NCBI RefSeq assembly: GCF_017875955.1
Contig: NZ_JAGINK010000001.1
Coordinates: 1,836,001-1,900,000 of the forward strand
DNA length: 64,000 bases
Origin: Pseudomonas sp. BP8
Lineage (GTDB): Bacteria; Pseudomonadota; Gammaproteobacteria; Pseudomonadales; Pseudomonadaceae
Reading direction: 5' to 3'
The notes below the pieces were generated by a model that was given only the letters and a program-made list of their open reading frames with translations, searched no databases and was not told the origin of the DNA. Positions 16,830 to 26,616 of the stretch are shown here, one piece after another. Positions within the stretch are counted from its first letter, which is position 1. Each line of letters starts with the position of its first letter. The translations under genes and the position numbers were made by a program.

Positions 16830-17351
16830 ATGAACAACATGCCCTCCCGCGAACAACCGGCCGGCCACGGCAAAGGCGCCTTGTACCTGCAGTTTCGCCT
16901 CGGACAGCAACGCTTCGCCCTGGATGTGCGCGAGGTCATCGAGGTGCTGCCGCGCCGCGCACTCAAGCCGATCGCCCAGGCGCCAGCCTGGGTGGCGGGG
17001 ATTCTTGCCCATCGCGGTGCGCTGATCCCGGTGATCGATCTGACGGCCCTGAGCTTCGCTACCCCGGCTGCACAGCGCACCAGCACCCGTCTGGTGCTGG
17101 TGCACTACCTGCCTCCTGCGGCGCACGCGCCGCTGCGTCTTGGGCTGATTCTCGAACAGGCCACTGACACCCTGCGCTGTCATCCCGATGAGTTCCAGCC
17201 CTACGGCCTGGACAACCCCGATGCGCCGTATCTGGGGCCGGTACGCCAGGACGCAGAGGGCCTGCTGCAACGTATCCAGGTCAACGACTTGCTACCTGAT
17301 GAGGTGCGTCAGCTGTTGTTCCCTGAGCAAACCGGGCAGGTTCCAGCATGA
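16830..17351 (+). CDS. wspB: CheW-like adaptor WspB
   Basis: 173-residue coupling protein linking WspA to WspE. CheW core: LYLQFRLGQQRFALDVREVIEVLP, then WVAGILAHRGALIPVIDL, and LVLVHYLPPAAHAPLRLGLILEQ. The operon has two CheW-type adaptors (WspB and WspD), as in characterised Wsp systems. Its stop overlaps the wspC start as ATGA. Confidence 0.95.
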   Translation: MNNMPSREQPAGHGKGALYLQFRLGQQRFALDVREVIEVLPRRALKPIAQAPAWVAGILAHRGALIPVIDLTALSFATPAAQRTSTRLVLVHYLPPAAHAPLRLGLILEQATDTLRCHPDEFQPYGLDNPDAPYLGPVRQDAEGLLQRIQVNDLLPDEVRQLLFPEQTGQVPA

Positions 17352-18601
17352 GCGAACAGCGCTTTTTCCGCTTTCTGCAGGAGCGTATCGGCCTCGATGT
17401 CGAATCGGTGGGGGCGCCGATGGTCGAACGGGCGTTGCGCCAGCGTTGCGCCGCGCTGGAGGCCAGCGACCTCGACGATTACTGGCTGCGTCTGCTCCAG
17501 TCCGGGGTCGAGCAACAGGCTTTGATCGAGGCGGTGATCGTCCCCGAAACCTGGTTTTTCCGTTACCCCGAATCATTTGCCGCGTTGGCCAGCCTGGCGC
17601 ACAAGCGCCTTGCCGAACTGGCTGGCGCCAGGCCGCTGCGCATTCTCAGCCTGCCATGCTCTACCGGCGAAGAGCCTTACTCGATCGCCATGGCACTGCT
17701 TGAAAGTGGCATCAACCCCGGCGACTTTGCCATCGACGGCCTCGACATCAGCGCCCACTCGGTGGCCCGCGCCCGGCAGGCGCTGTACGGGCGCAATGCC
17801 TTTCGCGGAAGCGACCTGGCGTTTCGCGAGCGGCATTTCAGCGAGTGCGAAGAGGGCCATCGGTTGCACGAGCGGGTCAGCCGGCAGGTCAGCCTGCAGG
17901 TGGGCAATGTGCTGGACCCGGCGCTCCAGAGCCGTGCAGGCCAGTACGATTTCGTGTTCTGCCGCAACCTGTTGATCTATTTCGATGTGGCGACTCAGCG
18001 TCGGGTGTTCGAGGTGCTCAAGCAGTTGATCCATGCCCAGGGCGTGTTGTTCATCGGCCCCGCCGAGGGCAGCCTGTTGGCACGCCTGGGCATGCGGCCG
18101 CTGGGCATTCCCCAGTCGTTTGCCTATGTCCGACAGGCAGACATTGCCGCGGTAGCCGCAAGCCCCCCGGTGGTTATCAGCCGTCCGCTGCCTGTGTCGA
18201 TCGTTGCCCCGCGCGCGGTGCCGCCCGCTGCCCGGCCACTGCGCTCGGTAGCGCCGCTGGCCGGCGCTGCGCAACCGCGCGAAACCCCGGACGAGCTGTT
18301 GGCCAGCATTGCCCGCCAGGCCAATGCCGGCGATAGCGTGCAAGCCCGCACCCGTTGCGAGCACTACCTGCGTCATTTCGCACCGAACGCACAGGTCTAC
18401 TACTGGCTGGGGTTGCTCAGCGATACCGATGGCGATAGCCAGAGTGCCCTGATCCATTACCGCAAGGCGTTGTACCTTGAACCACAGCACCCTGAAGCGT
18501 TGATTCATCTGGCGGCGTTGCTGGCGGCGCAGGGCGATGAGGCCGGCGCGCGCCGCTTGCAGGAACGTGCCGCCCGGGCTGGACGGGAGTCTGAACGATG
18601 A
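17348..18601 (+). CDS. wspC: CheR-type methyltransferase with TPR, WspC
   Basis: 417 residues. The first ~275 are a CheR methyltransferase that methylates glutamates of WspA with SAM: VPETWFFRYPESF, LSLPCSTGEEPYSIAMALLE (SAM loop), and YDFVFCRNLLIYFD. A proline/alanine-rich linker then leads to TPR-like helices at the end (AQVYYWLGLLSDTDGDSQSALIHYRKALYLEP). Methylation tunes WspE activity upward. ATGA overlaps on both sides. Confidence 0.95.
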   Translation: MSEQRFFRFLQERIGLDVESVGAPMVERALRQRCAALEASDLDDYWLRLLQSGVEQQALIEAVIVPETWFFRYPESFAALASLAHKRLAELAGARPLRILSLPCSTGEEPYSIAMALLESGINPGDFAIDGLDISAHSVARARQALYGRNAFRGSDLAFRERHFSECEEGHRLHERVSRQVSLQVGNVLDPALQSRAGQYDFVFCRNLLIYFDVATQRRVFEVLKQLIHAQGVLFIGPAEGSLLARLGMRPLGIPQSFAYVRQADIAAVAASPPVVISRPLPVSIVAPRAVPPAARPLRSVAPLAGAAQPRETPDELLASIARQANAGDSVQARTRCEHYLRHFAPNAQVYYWLGLLSDTDGDSQSALIHYRKALYLEPQHPEALIHLAALLAAQGDEAGARRLQERAARAGRESER

Positions 18602-19263
18602 TTGCTGCCAACGGTATGCCACTGGCCAGCCAGGAGTCCGAGCGCATCGACGATTGCTGGAACCGCATCGGCGTGCACGGCAACAAGCAGTGCCCGCTGC
18701 TTGAGCGGCATATCCATTGTCGCAACTGCGAGGTCTATGCGTCGGCGGCGACCCGGCTGCTCGATCGCTATGCGCTGATGCAGGACGAACAGATAGAGGC
18801 GCCGGCGCCAGTCGAGACGTGCAGCGGACGCTCGATGCTGCTGTTCCGCCTGGGAGAGGAATGGTTGGCACTGGCCACCGCCAGCCTGGCCGAAATCGCC
18901 CCGCTGCAGCCGGTGCATTCGCTGCCGCACCAGCGCTCGCGGGTGTTGCAGGGTGTGGCCAACGTGCGCGGTGCCCTCGTGCCGTGCCTGTCGCTGGCAG
19001 ACCTGCTTGGGGTCGACATACTGCCGGCGCAGGCGCGCAGTGGGCGGGTGATGCCACGCATGCTCATCCTTGCCGCCGAAGGTGGCCCGGTGGTGGTCCA
19101 GGTGGATGAAATCGATGGTATCCACCGCCTCGACAGCGAACGTTGCGGTGATGGCCAGGACACCGCCCACTTCACTGCGGCAGTGCTGCAGTGGCGCGGG
19201 CGCAGTGTGCGCGTACTGGATTCGCAACATCTTCTGTCTGCCGTGAAGCGGAGCCTGTCATGA
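18598..19263 (+). CDS. wspD: CheW-like adaptor WspD
   Basis: 221 residues. A CheW domain (MLLFRLGEEWLALATASLAEIAP, GVANVRGALVPCLSLADLLG, ILAAEGGPVVVQVDEIDGIH) sits behind a ~75-residue N-terminal extension holding several cysteines (DDCWNRIGVHGNKQCPLLERHI then CRNCEVY). That extension is typical of WspD and its role is unknown; the Cys spacing suggests possible metal or redox chemistry. Coupled by ATGA to wspC and wspE. Confidence 0.93.
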   Translation: MIAANGMPLASQESERIDDCWNRIGVHGNKQCPLLERHIHCRNCEVYASAATRLLDRYALMQDEQIEAPAPVETCSGRSMLLFRLGEEWLALATASLAEIAPLQPVHSLPHQRSRVLQGVANVRGALVPCLSLADLLGVDILPAQARSGRVMPRMLILAAEGGPVVVQVDEIDGIHRLDSERCGDGQDTAHFTAAVLQWRGRSVRVLDSQHLLSAVKRSLS

Positions 19264-21551
19264 CCCCGGAGCAAATGCGTGACGCTTCGCTGCTCGAACT
19301 GTTCAGCCTGGAGGCCGAGGCCCAGACTCAGGTGCTCAGCAGTGGCCTGATGGCGCTGGAGCGCAACCCGACCCAGGCTGACCAGCTCGAAGCCTGCATG
19401 CGTGCCGCGCACTCGTTGAAGGGCGCGGCGCGGATTGTCGGCGTCGATGCTGGCGTGAGTGTCGCGCATGTCATGGAAGATTGCCTGGTGGCGGCCCAGG
19501 AGGGCCGCCTGCGCTTGCGTCCCGAGCATATCGACGCGCTGCTGCTGGGTACCGACCTGCTGATGCGCATCGCCACCCCCGGTGATGTCGCCGGTGAAGC
19601 GGCGGTACCAGGGTTTCTGGTGCAGATGGCGGCGCTGCTTGATCCCAATGCCGCGTTTGCCGCAGCCATACCGACCCAGGCGGCTCCTCTGCCTGTCGAA
19701 CCGGCGCCGACCACTCCCTTGGTTGAGCAGGCGGCGGTCGTACTCGAGCCGCAAGGCGAGGGCGCAGACCCGCGCAAGCCAGGTAAACGTGGTGCTGAAG
19801 GCAGCGAGCGGGTGTTGCGGGTCACGGCTGACCGCTTGAACAGCCTGCTCGACCTGTCGAGCAAGTCGTTGGTCGAAACCCAGCGGCTCAAGCCTTACCT
19901 GGCCAGCCTGCAGCGGCTCAAGCGCATGCACGGCCAAGGCATGCGCGCGCTCGATGGCCTGAAGAGTCAACTCGAAGGCAGCGGCCAGAGCCTGGAAGTG
20001 CTCGACGCCCTGGCCCAGACCCAGCGCCTGCTGGGCGAGACCCAGCAGATCCTGCAACAGCAGGCCGCCGAACTCGACGAGTTCGGCTGGCAAGCCAGTC
20101 AGCGTGCGCAGAACCTCTACGACACCGCCTTGGCCTGCCGCATGCGGCCCTTTGCCGACGTGCTGGCGGGGCAGAGCCGGATGGTCCGCGACCTGGGTCG
20201 CTCGCTGGGCAAGCAGGTCCAGTTGCAAATCGAAGGCGACAAGACCCAGGTCGACCGCGACGTGCTGGAAAAGCTCGAAGCGCCGTTGACCCATTTGCTG
20301 CGCAACGCGGTCGACCATGGCATCGAACTGCCCGAGCGACGCCTGCTGGCAGGCAAGCCGGGTGACGGAGTGATCCGCTTGCGCGCCTCGCACCAGGCCG
20401 GCCTGTTGATTCTCGAGCTGAACGACGACGGCGCCGGCATTGACCTCGAACGCTTGCGCCGCAGCATCGTCCAGCGCGCGTTGTCGCCGGCCGAGACTGT
20501 TGCGCAGATGAGCGAAGCAGAGCTGCTGACGTTCCTCTTCCTGCCGGGCTTCAGCCTGCGTGATACGGTTACCGAGGTGTCTGGCCGAGGGGTCGGACTG
20601 GATGCGGTGCAGCACATGGTCCGCGAACTGCGCGGTTCGATCGAGCTGAGCCAGGTGGCCGGCCAGGGTTGCTGTTTCCACCTGCAAGTGCCGCTGACCC
20701 TGTCGGTGGTGCGCAGCCTGGTGGTGGAAGTCGGCAGCGAGGCCTACGCCTTTCCCCTGGCGCATATCGAACGGACCCTGGACGTACCGGCCGAAGCCAT
20801 CGTGCAGATCGAAGGGCGCCAGCACTTCTGGCACGAACAGCGGCATATCGGCCTGGTGTCGGCCAACCAATTGCTCAATCGCCCGGCGGTCCAGGGCGAG
20901 GAGAGCAGCCTGCGCGTGGTGGTGATCCGCGAGCGCGACCAGCTCTACGGGGTGGCCGTGGAGCGCTTGATCGGCGAACGGGTACTGGTGGTAATGCCGC
21001 TCGATCCGCGGTTGGGCAAGATCCAGGACATCTCCGCAGGGGCGCTGCTCGACGACGGCTCGGTGGTGCTGATCGTCGACGTCGAAGACTTGCTTCGTTC
21101 GGTGGAAAAGCTGCTCAGCACGGGTCGCCTGGAGCGCATCGAGCGTGGCGGCGCTGCGCTCAAGGGCCAGGCCCGCAAACGCGTGCTGGTGGTTGACGAC
21201 TCGCTGACCGTACGCGAGCTGCAACGCAAGCTGCTGGGTAACCGAGGCTATGACGTGGCCGTGGCGGTAGACGGCATGGATGGCTGGAACGCCCTGCGCG
21301 GGGAGGACTTCGACCTGCTGATCACCGACATCGACATGCCGCGCATGGACGGCATCGAGCTGGTCACCCTGGTGCGCCGCGACCAGCGCCTGCAATCGCT
21401 GCCGGTAATGGTGGTGTCGTACAAGGACCGTGAGGAAGATCGCCGGCGTGGACTGGATGCCGGAGCCGACTACTATTTGGCAAAGGCCAGTTTCCACGAC
21501 GATGCGTTGCTGGATGCGGTGGTCGAGTTGATTGGAGGTGCACAGGGATGA
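19260..21551 (+). CDS. wspE: Hybrid CheA-type histidine kinase WspE
   Basis: 763 residues. Order: Hpt/P1 with phospho-His51 (AAHSLKGAARIVG), dimerisation domain, catalytic ATPase (HLLRNAVDHGIELPE as N box, LNDDGAGIDLERL as G1 and GRGVGLDAV as G2), CheW-like P5, and a C-terminal receiver (VLVVDDSLTVRE, phosphoacceptor Asp690 in ITDIDMPRMDG). It phosphorylates WspR and WspF. The ATG at 19260 overlaps the wspD stop. Confidence 0.95.
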   Translation: MTPEQMRDASLLELFSLEAEAQTQVLSSGLMALERNPTQADQLEACMRAAHSLKGAARIVGVDAGVSVAHVMEDCLVAAQEGRLRLRPEHIDALLLGTDLLMRIATPGDVAGEAAVPGFLVQMAALLDPNAAFAAAIPTQAAPLPVEPAPTTPLVEQAAVVLEPQGEGADPRKPGKRGAEGSERVLRVTADRLNSLLDLSSKSLVETQRLKPYLASLQRLKRMHGQGMRALDGLKSQLEGSGQSLEVLDALAQTQRLLGETQQILQQQAAELDEFGWQASQRAQNLYDTALACRMRPFADVLAGQSRMVRDLGRSLGKQVQLQIEGDKTQVDRDVLEKLEAPLTHLLRNAVDHGIELPERRLLAGKPGDGVIRLRASHQAGLLILELNDDGAGIDLERLRRSIVQRALSPAETVAQMSEAELLTFLFLPGFSLRDTVTEVSGRGVGLDAVQHMVRELRGSIELSQVAGQGCCFHLQVPLTLSVVRSLVVEVGSEAYAFPLAHIERTLDVPAEAIVQIEGRQHFWHEQRHIGLVSANQLLNRPAVQGEESSLRVVVIRERDQLYGVAVERLIGERVLVVMPLDPRLGKIQDISAGALLDDGSVVLIVDVEDLLRSVEKLLSTGRLERIERGGAALKGQARKRVLVVDDSLTVRELQRKLLGNRGYDVAVAVDGMDGWNALRGEDFDLLITDIDMPRMDGIELVTLVRRDQRLQSLPVMVVSYKDREEDRRRGLDAGADYYLAKASFHDDALLDAVVELIGGAQG

Positions 21552-22561
21552 GGATCGCCATCGTCAACGACATGCCCATGGCTGTCGAGGCCCTGCGCCG
21601 GGCACTGGCCTTCGAGCCGGCGCACCAGGTGCTGTGGGTCGCGGGCAATGGCGAGGAGGCGGTCCGCCGGTGTGCCGAGCAGACCCCGGACCTGATTCTC
21701 ATGGACCTGATCATGCCGATCATGGATGGGGTCGAGGCGACGCGACGGATCATGGCCGAAACCCCCTGCGCCATTGTCATCGTCACCGTCGACCGCAAGC
21801 AGAATGTCCATCGCGTGTTCGAAGCCATGGGCCATGGCGCCCTGGATGTGGTCGACACGCCGGCGCTCGGCGCAGGAGATGCGCGCGAGGCGGCAGCGCC
21901 GTTGTTGCGCAAGATCCTCAACATCGGTTGGCTGATCGGCCAGCAGCGGCCCGGCGCGCCCAGGGCGGTGCCTTCGACTCTGCGCGAAGCCTCGCAATGC
22001 AGCAGCCTGGTGGCCATTGGCTCGTCCGCGGGTGGCCCGGCCGCACTCGAGGTGCTGCTCAAGGGGTTGCCCAAGGATTTTCCAGCGGCCATCGTCCTGG
22101 TCCAGCATGTTGATCAGGTGTTTGCCGCCGGCATGGCCGAGTGGCTCAGCAGCGCCTGCGGGCTGGTGGTGCGCCTGGCCCGCGAAGGTGAACCGCCGCA
22201 GGCTGGGCAGGTATTGTTGGCCGGTACCAATCACCATATCCGCCTGATGAAAAGCGGCCAGCTCGCCTACACTGCCGACCCCGTCGATGAGATCTACCGG
22301 CCTTCGATCGATGTGTTCTTCGAGAGCGTGGCGCGCTATTGGTGTGGCGCTGCCGTGGGCGTACTGCTTACCGGCATGGGGCGCGATGGCGCACAGGGTT
22401 TGAAGCTGATGCGCCAGCAAGGTTTTCTGACCATTGCCCAGGACCAGCAGAGCAGCGCCGTGTATGGCATGCCCAAAGCGGCTGCGGCGATCGACGCGGC
22501 AGTGGAAATTCGCCCGCTGGAACGTATTGCCGGGCGCCTGATGGAGGTTTTCTCGAAATGA
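21548..22561 (+). CDS. wspF: CheB-type methylesterase WspF
   Basis: 337 residues. An N-terminal receiver (Asp53 in ILMDLIMPIMDG) controls a C-terminal methylesterase with the Ser-His-Asp triad at Ser160 (GSSAGG), His187 (VQHVD) and Asp280 (GMGRDG). It removes methyl groups from WspA, damping the pathway; loss of wspF is the classic cause of constitutive WspR activity and wrinkly colonies. The gene here is intact. Confidence 0.95.
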   Translation: MRIAIVNDMPMAVEALRRALAFEPAHQVLWVAGNGEEAVRRCAEQTPDLILMDLIMPIMDGVEATRRIMAETPCAIVIVTVDRKQNVHRVFEAMGHGALDVVDTPALGAGDAREAAAPLLRKILNIGWLIGQQRPGAPRAVPSTLREASQCSSLVAIGSSAGGPAALEVLLKGLPKDFPAAIVLVQHVDQVFAAGMAEWLSSACGLVVRLAREGEPPQAGQVLLAGTNHHIRLMKSGQLAYTADPVDEIYRPSIDVFFESVARYWCGAAVGVLLTGMGRDGAQGLKLMRQQGFLTIAQDQQSSAVYGMPKAAAAIDAAVEIRPLERIAGRLMEVFSK

Positions 22562-22612
22562 AGGTATGTATTCGATCACGCTGCCTGACCGGCAGTGACT
22601 TGGTGAATAGGC

Positions 22613-23617
22613 ATGAATGATCTACCGATCGACGGTTTCCCGACCACCAATGAAAATGCGGCGATGGTCCTGCTGGTCGATGACCAGGCGATGATCGGCG
22701 AGGCGGTGCGGCGGGGCCTGGCCCATGAAGACAACATCGACTTCCACTTTTGCGCCGATCCGCACCAGGCGATTGCCCAGGCCATCCGCATCAAGCCCAC
22801 GGTAATCCTCCAGGACTTGATCATGCCTGGCCTGGACGGACTGACGCTGGTGCGCGAGTACCGCAACAATCCACAGACCCAGGACATCCCGATCATCGTC
22901 CTGTCGACCAAGGAAGACCCGCTGGTGAAGAGCGCGGCGTTTGCCGCCGGGGCCAACGACTACCTGGTCAAGCTGCCCGACACCATCGAGCTGGTGGCGC
23001 GGATTCGCTATCACTCGCGCTCCTACATGACCTTGCTCCAGCGTGACGAGGCCTACCGGGCGCTGCGCGTCAGCCAGCAGCAGTTGCTCGACACCAACCT
23101 GATGCTGCAGCGATTGATGAACTCCGACGGCCTGACCGGGTTGTCCAATCGCCGCCACTTCGATGAGTACCTGGAGCTTGAGTGGCGGCGGGCGATACGT
23201 GAGCAGCAACAAATCTCGTTGCTGATGATCGACGTCGACTACTTCAAGGCTTACAACGACAGTTTCGGCCATTTGGCCGGTGACGAAGCGCTGCGCCAGG
23301 TGGCTGGGGCGATTCGCGGCTCGTGCTCGCGACCCTCCGACCTGCCGGCCCGGTATGGCGGCGAGGAATTTGCGCTGGTCCTGCCCAATACCTCGCCGGG
23401 CGGGGCACGCCTGATTGCCGAAAAACTGCGGCAGACGGTGCTCGGCCTGAACATCCCGCACACCGCGCCCAGCGCCGATGCCCGTCTGACGGTGAGCATC
23501 GGCCTGGCCACTGTGACACCGAGTATTGGCAGCCAATGCCGGCAAGTGATCTCGGCGGCCGACAAAGGCCTTTACCTGGCCAAGAACAGCGGACGCAACC
23601 AAGTGGGTATCGCCTGA
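22613..23617 (+). CDS. wspR: Diguanylate cyclase response regulator WspR
   Basis: 334 residues. Receiver (Asp68 in [13 protein letters not shown]), a coiled helical stalk (about 140-170), and a GGDEF domain with GGEEF at 249-253. The RxxD product-inhibition site is at 240-243 (RPSD). It makes cyclic di-GMP when phosphorylated by WspE, promoting biofilm matrix. Unlike the other wsp genes it is separated from wspF by 51 bp, which contains a small stem-loop (CTGCC-TGACC-GGCAG, 22581-22595). Confidence 0.96.
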   Translation: MNDLPIDGFPTTNENAAMVLLVDDQAMIGEAVRRGLAHEDNIDFHFCADPHQAIAQAIRIKPTVILQDLIMPGLDGLTLVREYRNNPQTQDIPIIVLSTKEDPLVKSAAFAAGANDYLVKLPDTIELVARIRYHSRSYMTLLQRDEAYRALRVSQQQLLDTNLMLQRLMNSDGLTGLSNRRHFDEYLELEWRRAIREQQQISLLMIDVDYFKAYNDSFGHLAGDEALRQVAGAIRGSCSRPSDLPARYGGEEFALVLPNTSPGGARLIAEKLRQTVLGLNIPHTAPSADARLTVSIGLATVTPSIGSQCRQVISAADKGLYLAKNSGRNQVGIA

Positions 23618-23739
23618 GTTTGCGCTGCCTACCCCGGCATCGCTTTCTGACTGCTCTACCGCCCGGCGGGTCTGCCGCCATGGGTCAGACTCGTTTATAC
23701 TCACCGGCTTTTCACCGAATTCGCGCGAGTAGGCTGCCC

Positions 23740-24835
23740 ATGGAAATCCAACCGATCCTCAACACCATCAAGGACCTCACCGAACGTTCCGAATCGATTC
23801 GGGGGTATCTTTGACTACGATCACAAAGCTGACCGCCTGATCGAAGTCAACCGCGAGCTGGAAGACCCGGCCGTCTGGAACAAGCCTGAGTACGCTCAGG
23901 AGCTGGGCCGCGAGCGCGCCATGCTGGCGCAGATCGTCGGCACCCTGGATGAAATGTCCAGCGGTCTGGCCGACTCGCGCGAGCTGCTCGACATGGCCGT
24001 CGAAGAAAACGACGAAGGCGCCGTCAACGACGTCGTTGCCGTGCTCCAGGACCTGGAAGAATCCCTCGCCAAGCTTGAGTTCCGCCGCATGTTCAGCGGT
24101 GAGATGGACATGAACAACGCCTACCTGGACATCCAGGCCGGTTCCGGCGGTACCGAAGCACAGGACTGGGCCAACATCCTCCTGCGCATGTACCTGCGCT
24201 GGGCGTCCAAGCGTGGCTTCGAAGCCACCATCATGGAACTGTCCGAAGGTGAAGTCGCCGGTATCAAGGGCGCCACCGTACATATCAAGGGTGAGTACGC
24301 CTTTGGCTGGCTGCGGACCGAAATCGGCGTGCACCGCCTGGTGCGCAAGAGCCCGTTCGACTCCGGCGCGCGTCGTCACACCTCGTTCTCGGCAGTGTTC
24401 GTATCGCCCGAGATCGACGACAAGGTCGAGATCGACATCAACCCGTCCGACCTGCGCATCGATACCTATCGCTCCTCCGGTGCCGGTGGTCAGCACGTCA
24501 ACACCACCGACTCGGCCGTACGGATTACCCACGTACCGACCAACACCGTGGTCAGTTGCCAGAACGAACGTTCCCAGCACGCCAACAAAGACACCGCCAT
24601 GAAAATGCTGCGGGCCAAGTTGTACGAGCAGGAAATGCAAAAGCGCAACGCCGCCTCGCAGGCCCTGGAAGACAGCAAGTCGGACATCGGCTGGGGTCAC
24701 CAGATTCGCTCGTACGTGCTCGACGCGTCGCGGATCAAAGACCTGCGTACCAACATCGAACGCAGCGACTGCGACAAGGTGCTCGACGGCGATATCGACG
24801 AATACCTGGAAGCCAGCCTCAAGCAGGGCCTGTAA
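23740..24835 (+). CDS. prfB: Peptide chain release factor 2 (programmed +1 frameshift)
   Basis: Recognises UAA and UGA and triggers peptide release. The first 24 codons ([20 protein letters not shown]...) end at an in-frame TGA (23812-23814). Reading resumes in +1 by skipping T23812, giving a 364-residue protein. In the joined product, SPF (codon recognition) is at 204-206 and GGQ (catalysis) at 249-251, as in E. coli RF2. lysS follows 77 bp downstream, the usual prfB-lysS pairing. Confidence 0.96.
23799..23815 (+). promoter_or_regulatory. RF2 autoregulatory frameshift site
   Basis: CGGGGG (SD-like spacer stimulator), then TAT CTT TGA C. Ribosomes stall at the UGA when RF2 is scarce and slip from CUU to UUU before reading GAC. 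Stimulator-to-slip spacing and slip codon match the well-known bacterial prfB signal. Confidence 0.93.
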
Positions 24836-24912
24836 GCTTTCCGGTTGTTAGCTGCTGCAAGACCCTCGCCCCCGGGCGAGGGCAATGAATCCCTGATGGA
24901 AAATGTGACGAC

Positions 24913-26415
24913 ATGAGCGACCTCAAACTCGACCCGCAAGACCTGCAACAGGAAGAAAACACCCTGATCGCCCTGCGCAAGGAAAAACTTGCCGCAGAAC
25001 GCGCCAAGGGTCAGGCCTTCCCCAACGACTTCCGCCGCGACAGCTACTGCAGCGACCTGCAGAAACAGTATGTCGACAAGACCAAGGAAGAGCTGGAAGC
25101 TGCAGCGATCCCGGTCAAGGTTGCCGGTCGCATCATGCTCAACCGTGGCTCGTTCATGGTGATCCAGGACATGACCGGGCGCATCCAGGTCTACGTCAAC
25201 CGCAAGACCCTGCCGGAAGAAACCCTGGCCGCGGTAAAAACCTGGGACCTCGGTGACATCATTGCTGCCGAAGGCACCCTGGCCCGTTCCGGCAAGGGCG
25301 ACCTGTACGTCGAAATGACCAGCGTGCGCCTGCTGACCAAGTCGCTGCGCCCACTGCCAGACAAACACCACGGCCTGACCGACACCGAGCAGCGCTACCG
25401 CCAGCGCTATGTCGATCTGATGGTCAACGAAGAAACCCGCCACACCTTCCGTGTGCGCTCGCAGGTGATCTCGCACATCCGCAGCTTCCTGGCCCAGCGC
25501 GACTTCCTCGAAGTCGAGACGCCGATGCTGCAGACCATCCCTGGTGGCGCCGCGGCCAAGCCGTTCGAGACCCATCACAACGCGCTGGACATGGCCATGT
25601 TCCTGCGTATCGCGCCTGAGCTGTACCTCAAGCGTCTGGTGGTCGGTGGTTTCGAGAAGGTCTTCGAGATCAACCGCAACTTCCGTAACGAAGGCGTCTC
25701 GACCCGGCACAACCCCGAGTTCACCATGCTCGAGTTCTACCAGGCCTATGCCGACTACGAAGACAACATGGACCTCACCGAAGAGCTGTTCCGCGAGCTG
25801 GCGCAGCTCGTTCTGGGCAGCACCGACGTGCCGTACGGCGACAAGGTGTTCCACTTCGGCGAACCGTTCGTGCGCCTGTCGGTGTTCGACTCGATCCTCA
25901 AGTACAACCCTGAGCTGACCGCCGCCGACCTGCAGGACGTCGACAAGGCGCGCGCCATCGCCAAGCAGGCCGGGGCCAAGGTGCTCGGCCACGAAGGCCT
26001 GGGCAAGCTGCAGGTGATGATTTTCGAAGAGCTGGTCGAGCACAAGCTGGAGCAGCCGCACTTCATTACCGAGTACCCGTTCGAAGTGTCGCCGCTGGCG
26101 CGTCGCAACGATAACAACCCGAACGTCACTGACCGCTTCGAGCTGTTCATCGGTGGCCGCGAGATCGCCAACGCCTACTCCGAGCTCAACGATGCCGAAG
26201 ACCAGGCCGAGCGTTTCCTGGCCCAGGTAGCCGAGAAAGATGCCGGTGACGACGAAGCCATGCACTACGACGCCGACTTCGTTCGTGCGCTGGAGTACGG
26301 CATGCCGCCAACTGCGGGTGAGGGTATCGGTATCGACCGCCTGGTGATGCTGTTGACCAACTCACCGTCGATTCGCGATGTGATCCTGTTCCCGCATATG
26401 CGTCCACAGGCCTGA
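24913..26415 (+). CDS. lysS: Lysine--tRNA ligase, class II
   Basis: 500 residues. An N-terminal OB anticodon-binding domain ([19 protein letters not shown]) precedes the class II core: motif 1 around [15 protein letters not shown], motif 2 [18 protein letters not shown], motif 3 [15 protein letters not shown]. Charges tRNA-Lys in the cytoplasm. A strong terminator follows directly. Confidence 0.97.
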   Translation: MSDLKLDPQDLQQEENTLIALRKEKLAAERAKGQAFPNDFRRDSYCSDLQKQYVDKTKEELEAAAIPVKVAGRIMLNRGSFMVIQDMTGRIQVYVNRKTLPEETLAAVKTWDLGDIIAAEGTLARSGKGDLYVEMTSVRLLTKSLRPLPDKHHGLTDTEQRYRQRYVDLMVNEETRHTFRVRSQVISHIRSFLAQRDFLEVETPMLQTIPGGAAAKPFETHHNALDMAMFLRIAPELYLKRLVVGGFEKVFEINRNFRNEGVSTRHNPEFTMLEFYQAYADYEDNMDLTEELFRELAQLVLGSTDVPYGDKVFHFGEPFVRLSVFDSILKYNPELTAADLQDVDKARAIAKQAGAKVLGHEGLGKLQVMIFEELVEHKLEQPHFITEYPFEVSPLARRNDNNPNVTDRFELFIGGREIANAYSELNDAEDQAERFLAQVAEKDAGDDEAMHYDADFVRALEYGMPPTAGEGIGIDRLVMLLTNSPSIRDVILFPHMRPQA

Positions 26416-26426
26416 GTGATCTGAAC

Positions 26427-26451
26427 AAGCCGCCTAATCAGGCGGCTTTTT
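26427..26451 (+). terminator. Rho-independent terminator after lysS
   Basis: AAGCCGCC-TAATCA-GGCGGCTTTTT: a six-base GC stem (GCCGCC/GGCGGC) with a T tract, 11 bases after the lysS stop. Confidence 0.92.
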
Positions 26452-26474
26452 CATGGATGTAGGCTTATGTTGTC

Positions 26475-26580
26475 TGTGCCGGCCGCTTCGCGGGGCAAGC
26501 CCGCTCCTACAGGATCTGTGCAGTTTTGAATTCGGCGTATACCTGTATGAGCGGGCTTGCCCCGCGAAGTGGCCGGCACA
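26475..26580. repeat. REP pair (type A), long near-perfect palindrome
   Basis: TGTGCCGGCC at the left and GGCCGGCACA at the right end, with CTTCGCGGGGCAAGCCCGCTC and its complement inside. It occupies most of the lysS-to-TetR spacer and may shape expression of the 26.6 kb cluster. Confidence 0.88.
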
Positions 26581-26616
26581 GCCTACGCCAGGCTCAACTG
26601 AAACGAGGTATTCACT

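Noticed and set aside
18768..21497. 909-codon minus-strand frame opposite wspD and wspE
   Set aside because: Shadow of the wsp genes; no plausible protein similarity.
23323..23814. Separate gene ending just before the prfB body
   Set aside because: Its last 24 codons are the true prfB start before the programmed frameshift; the rest shadows wspR.
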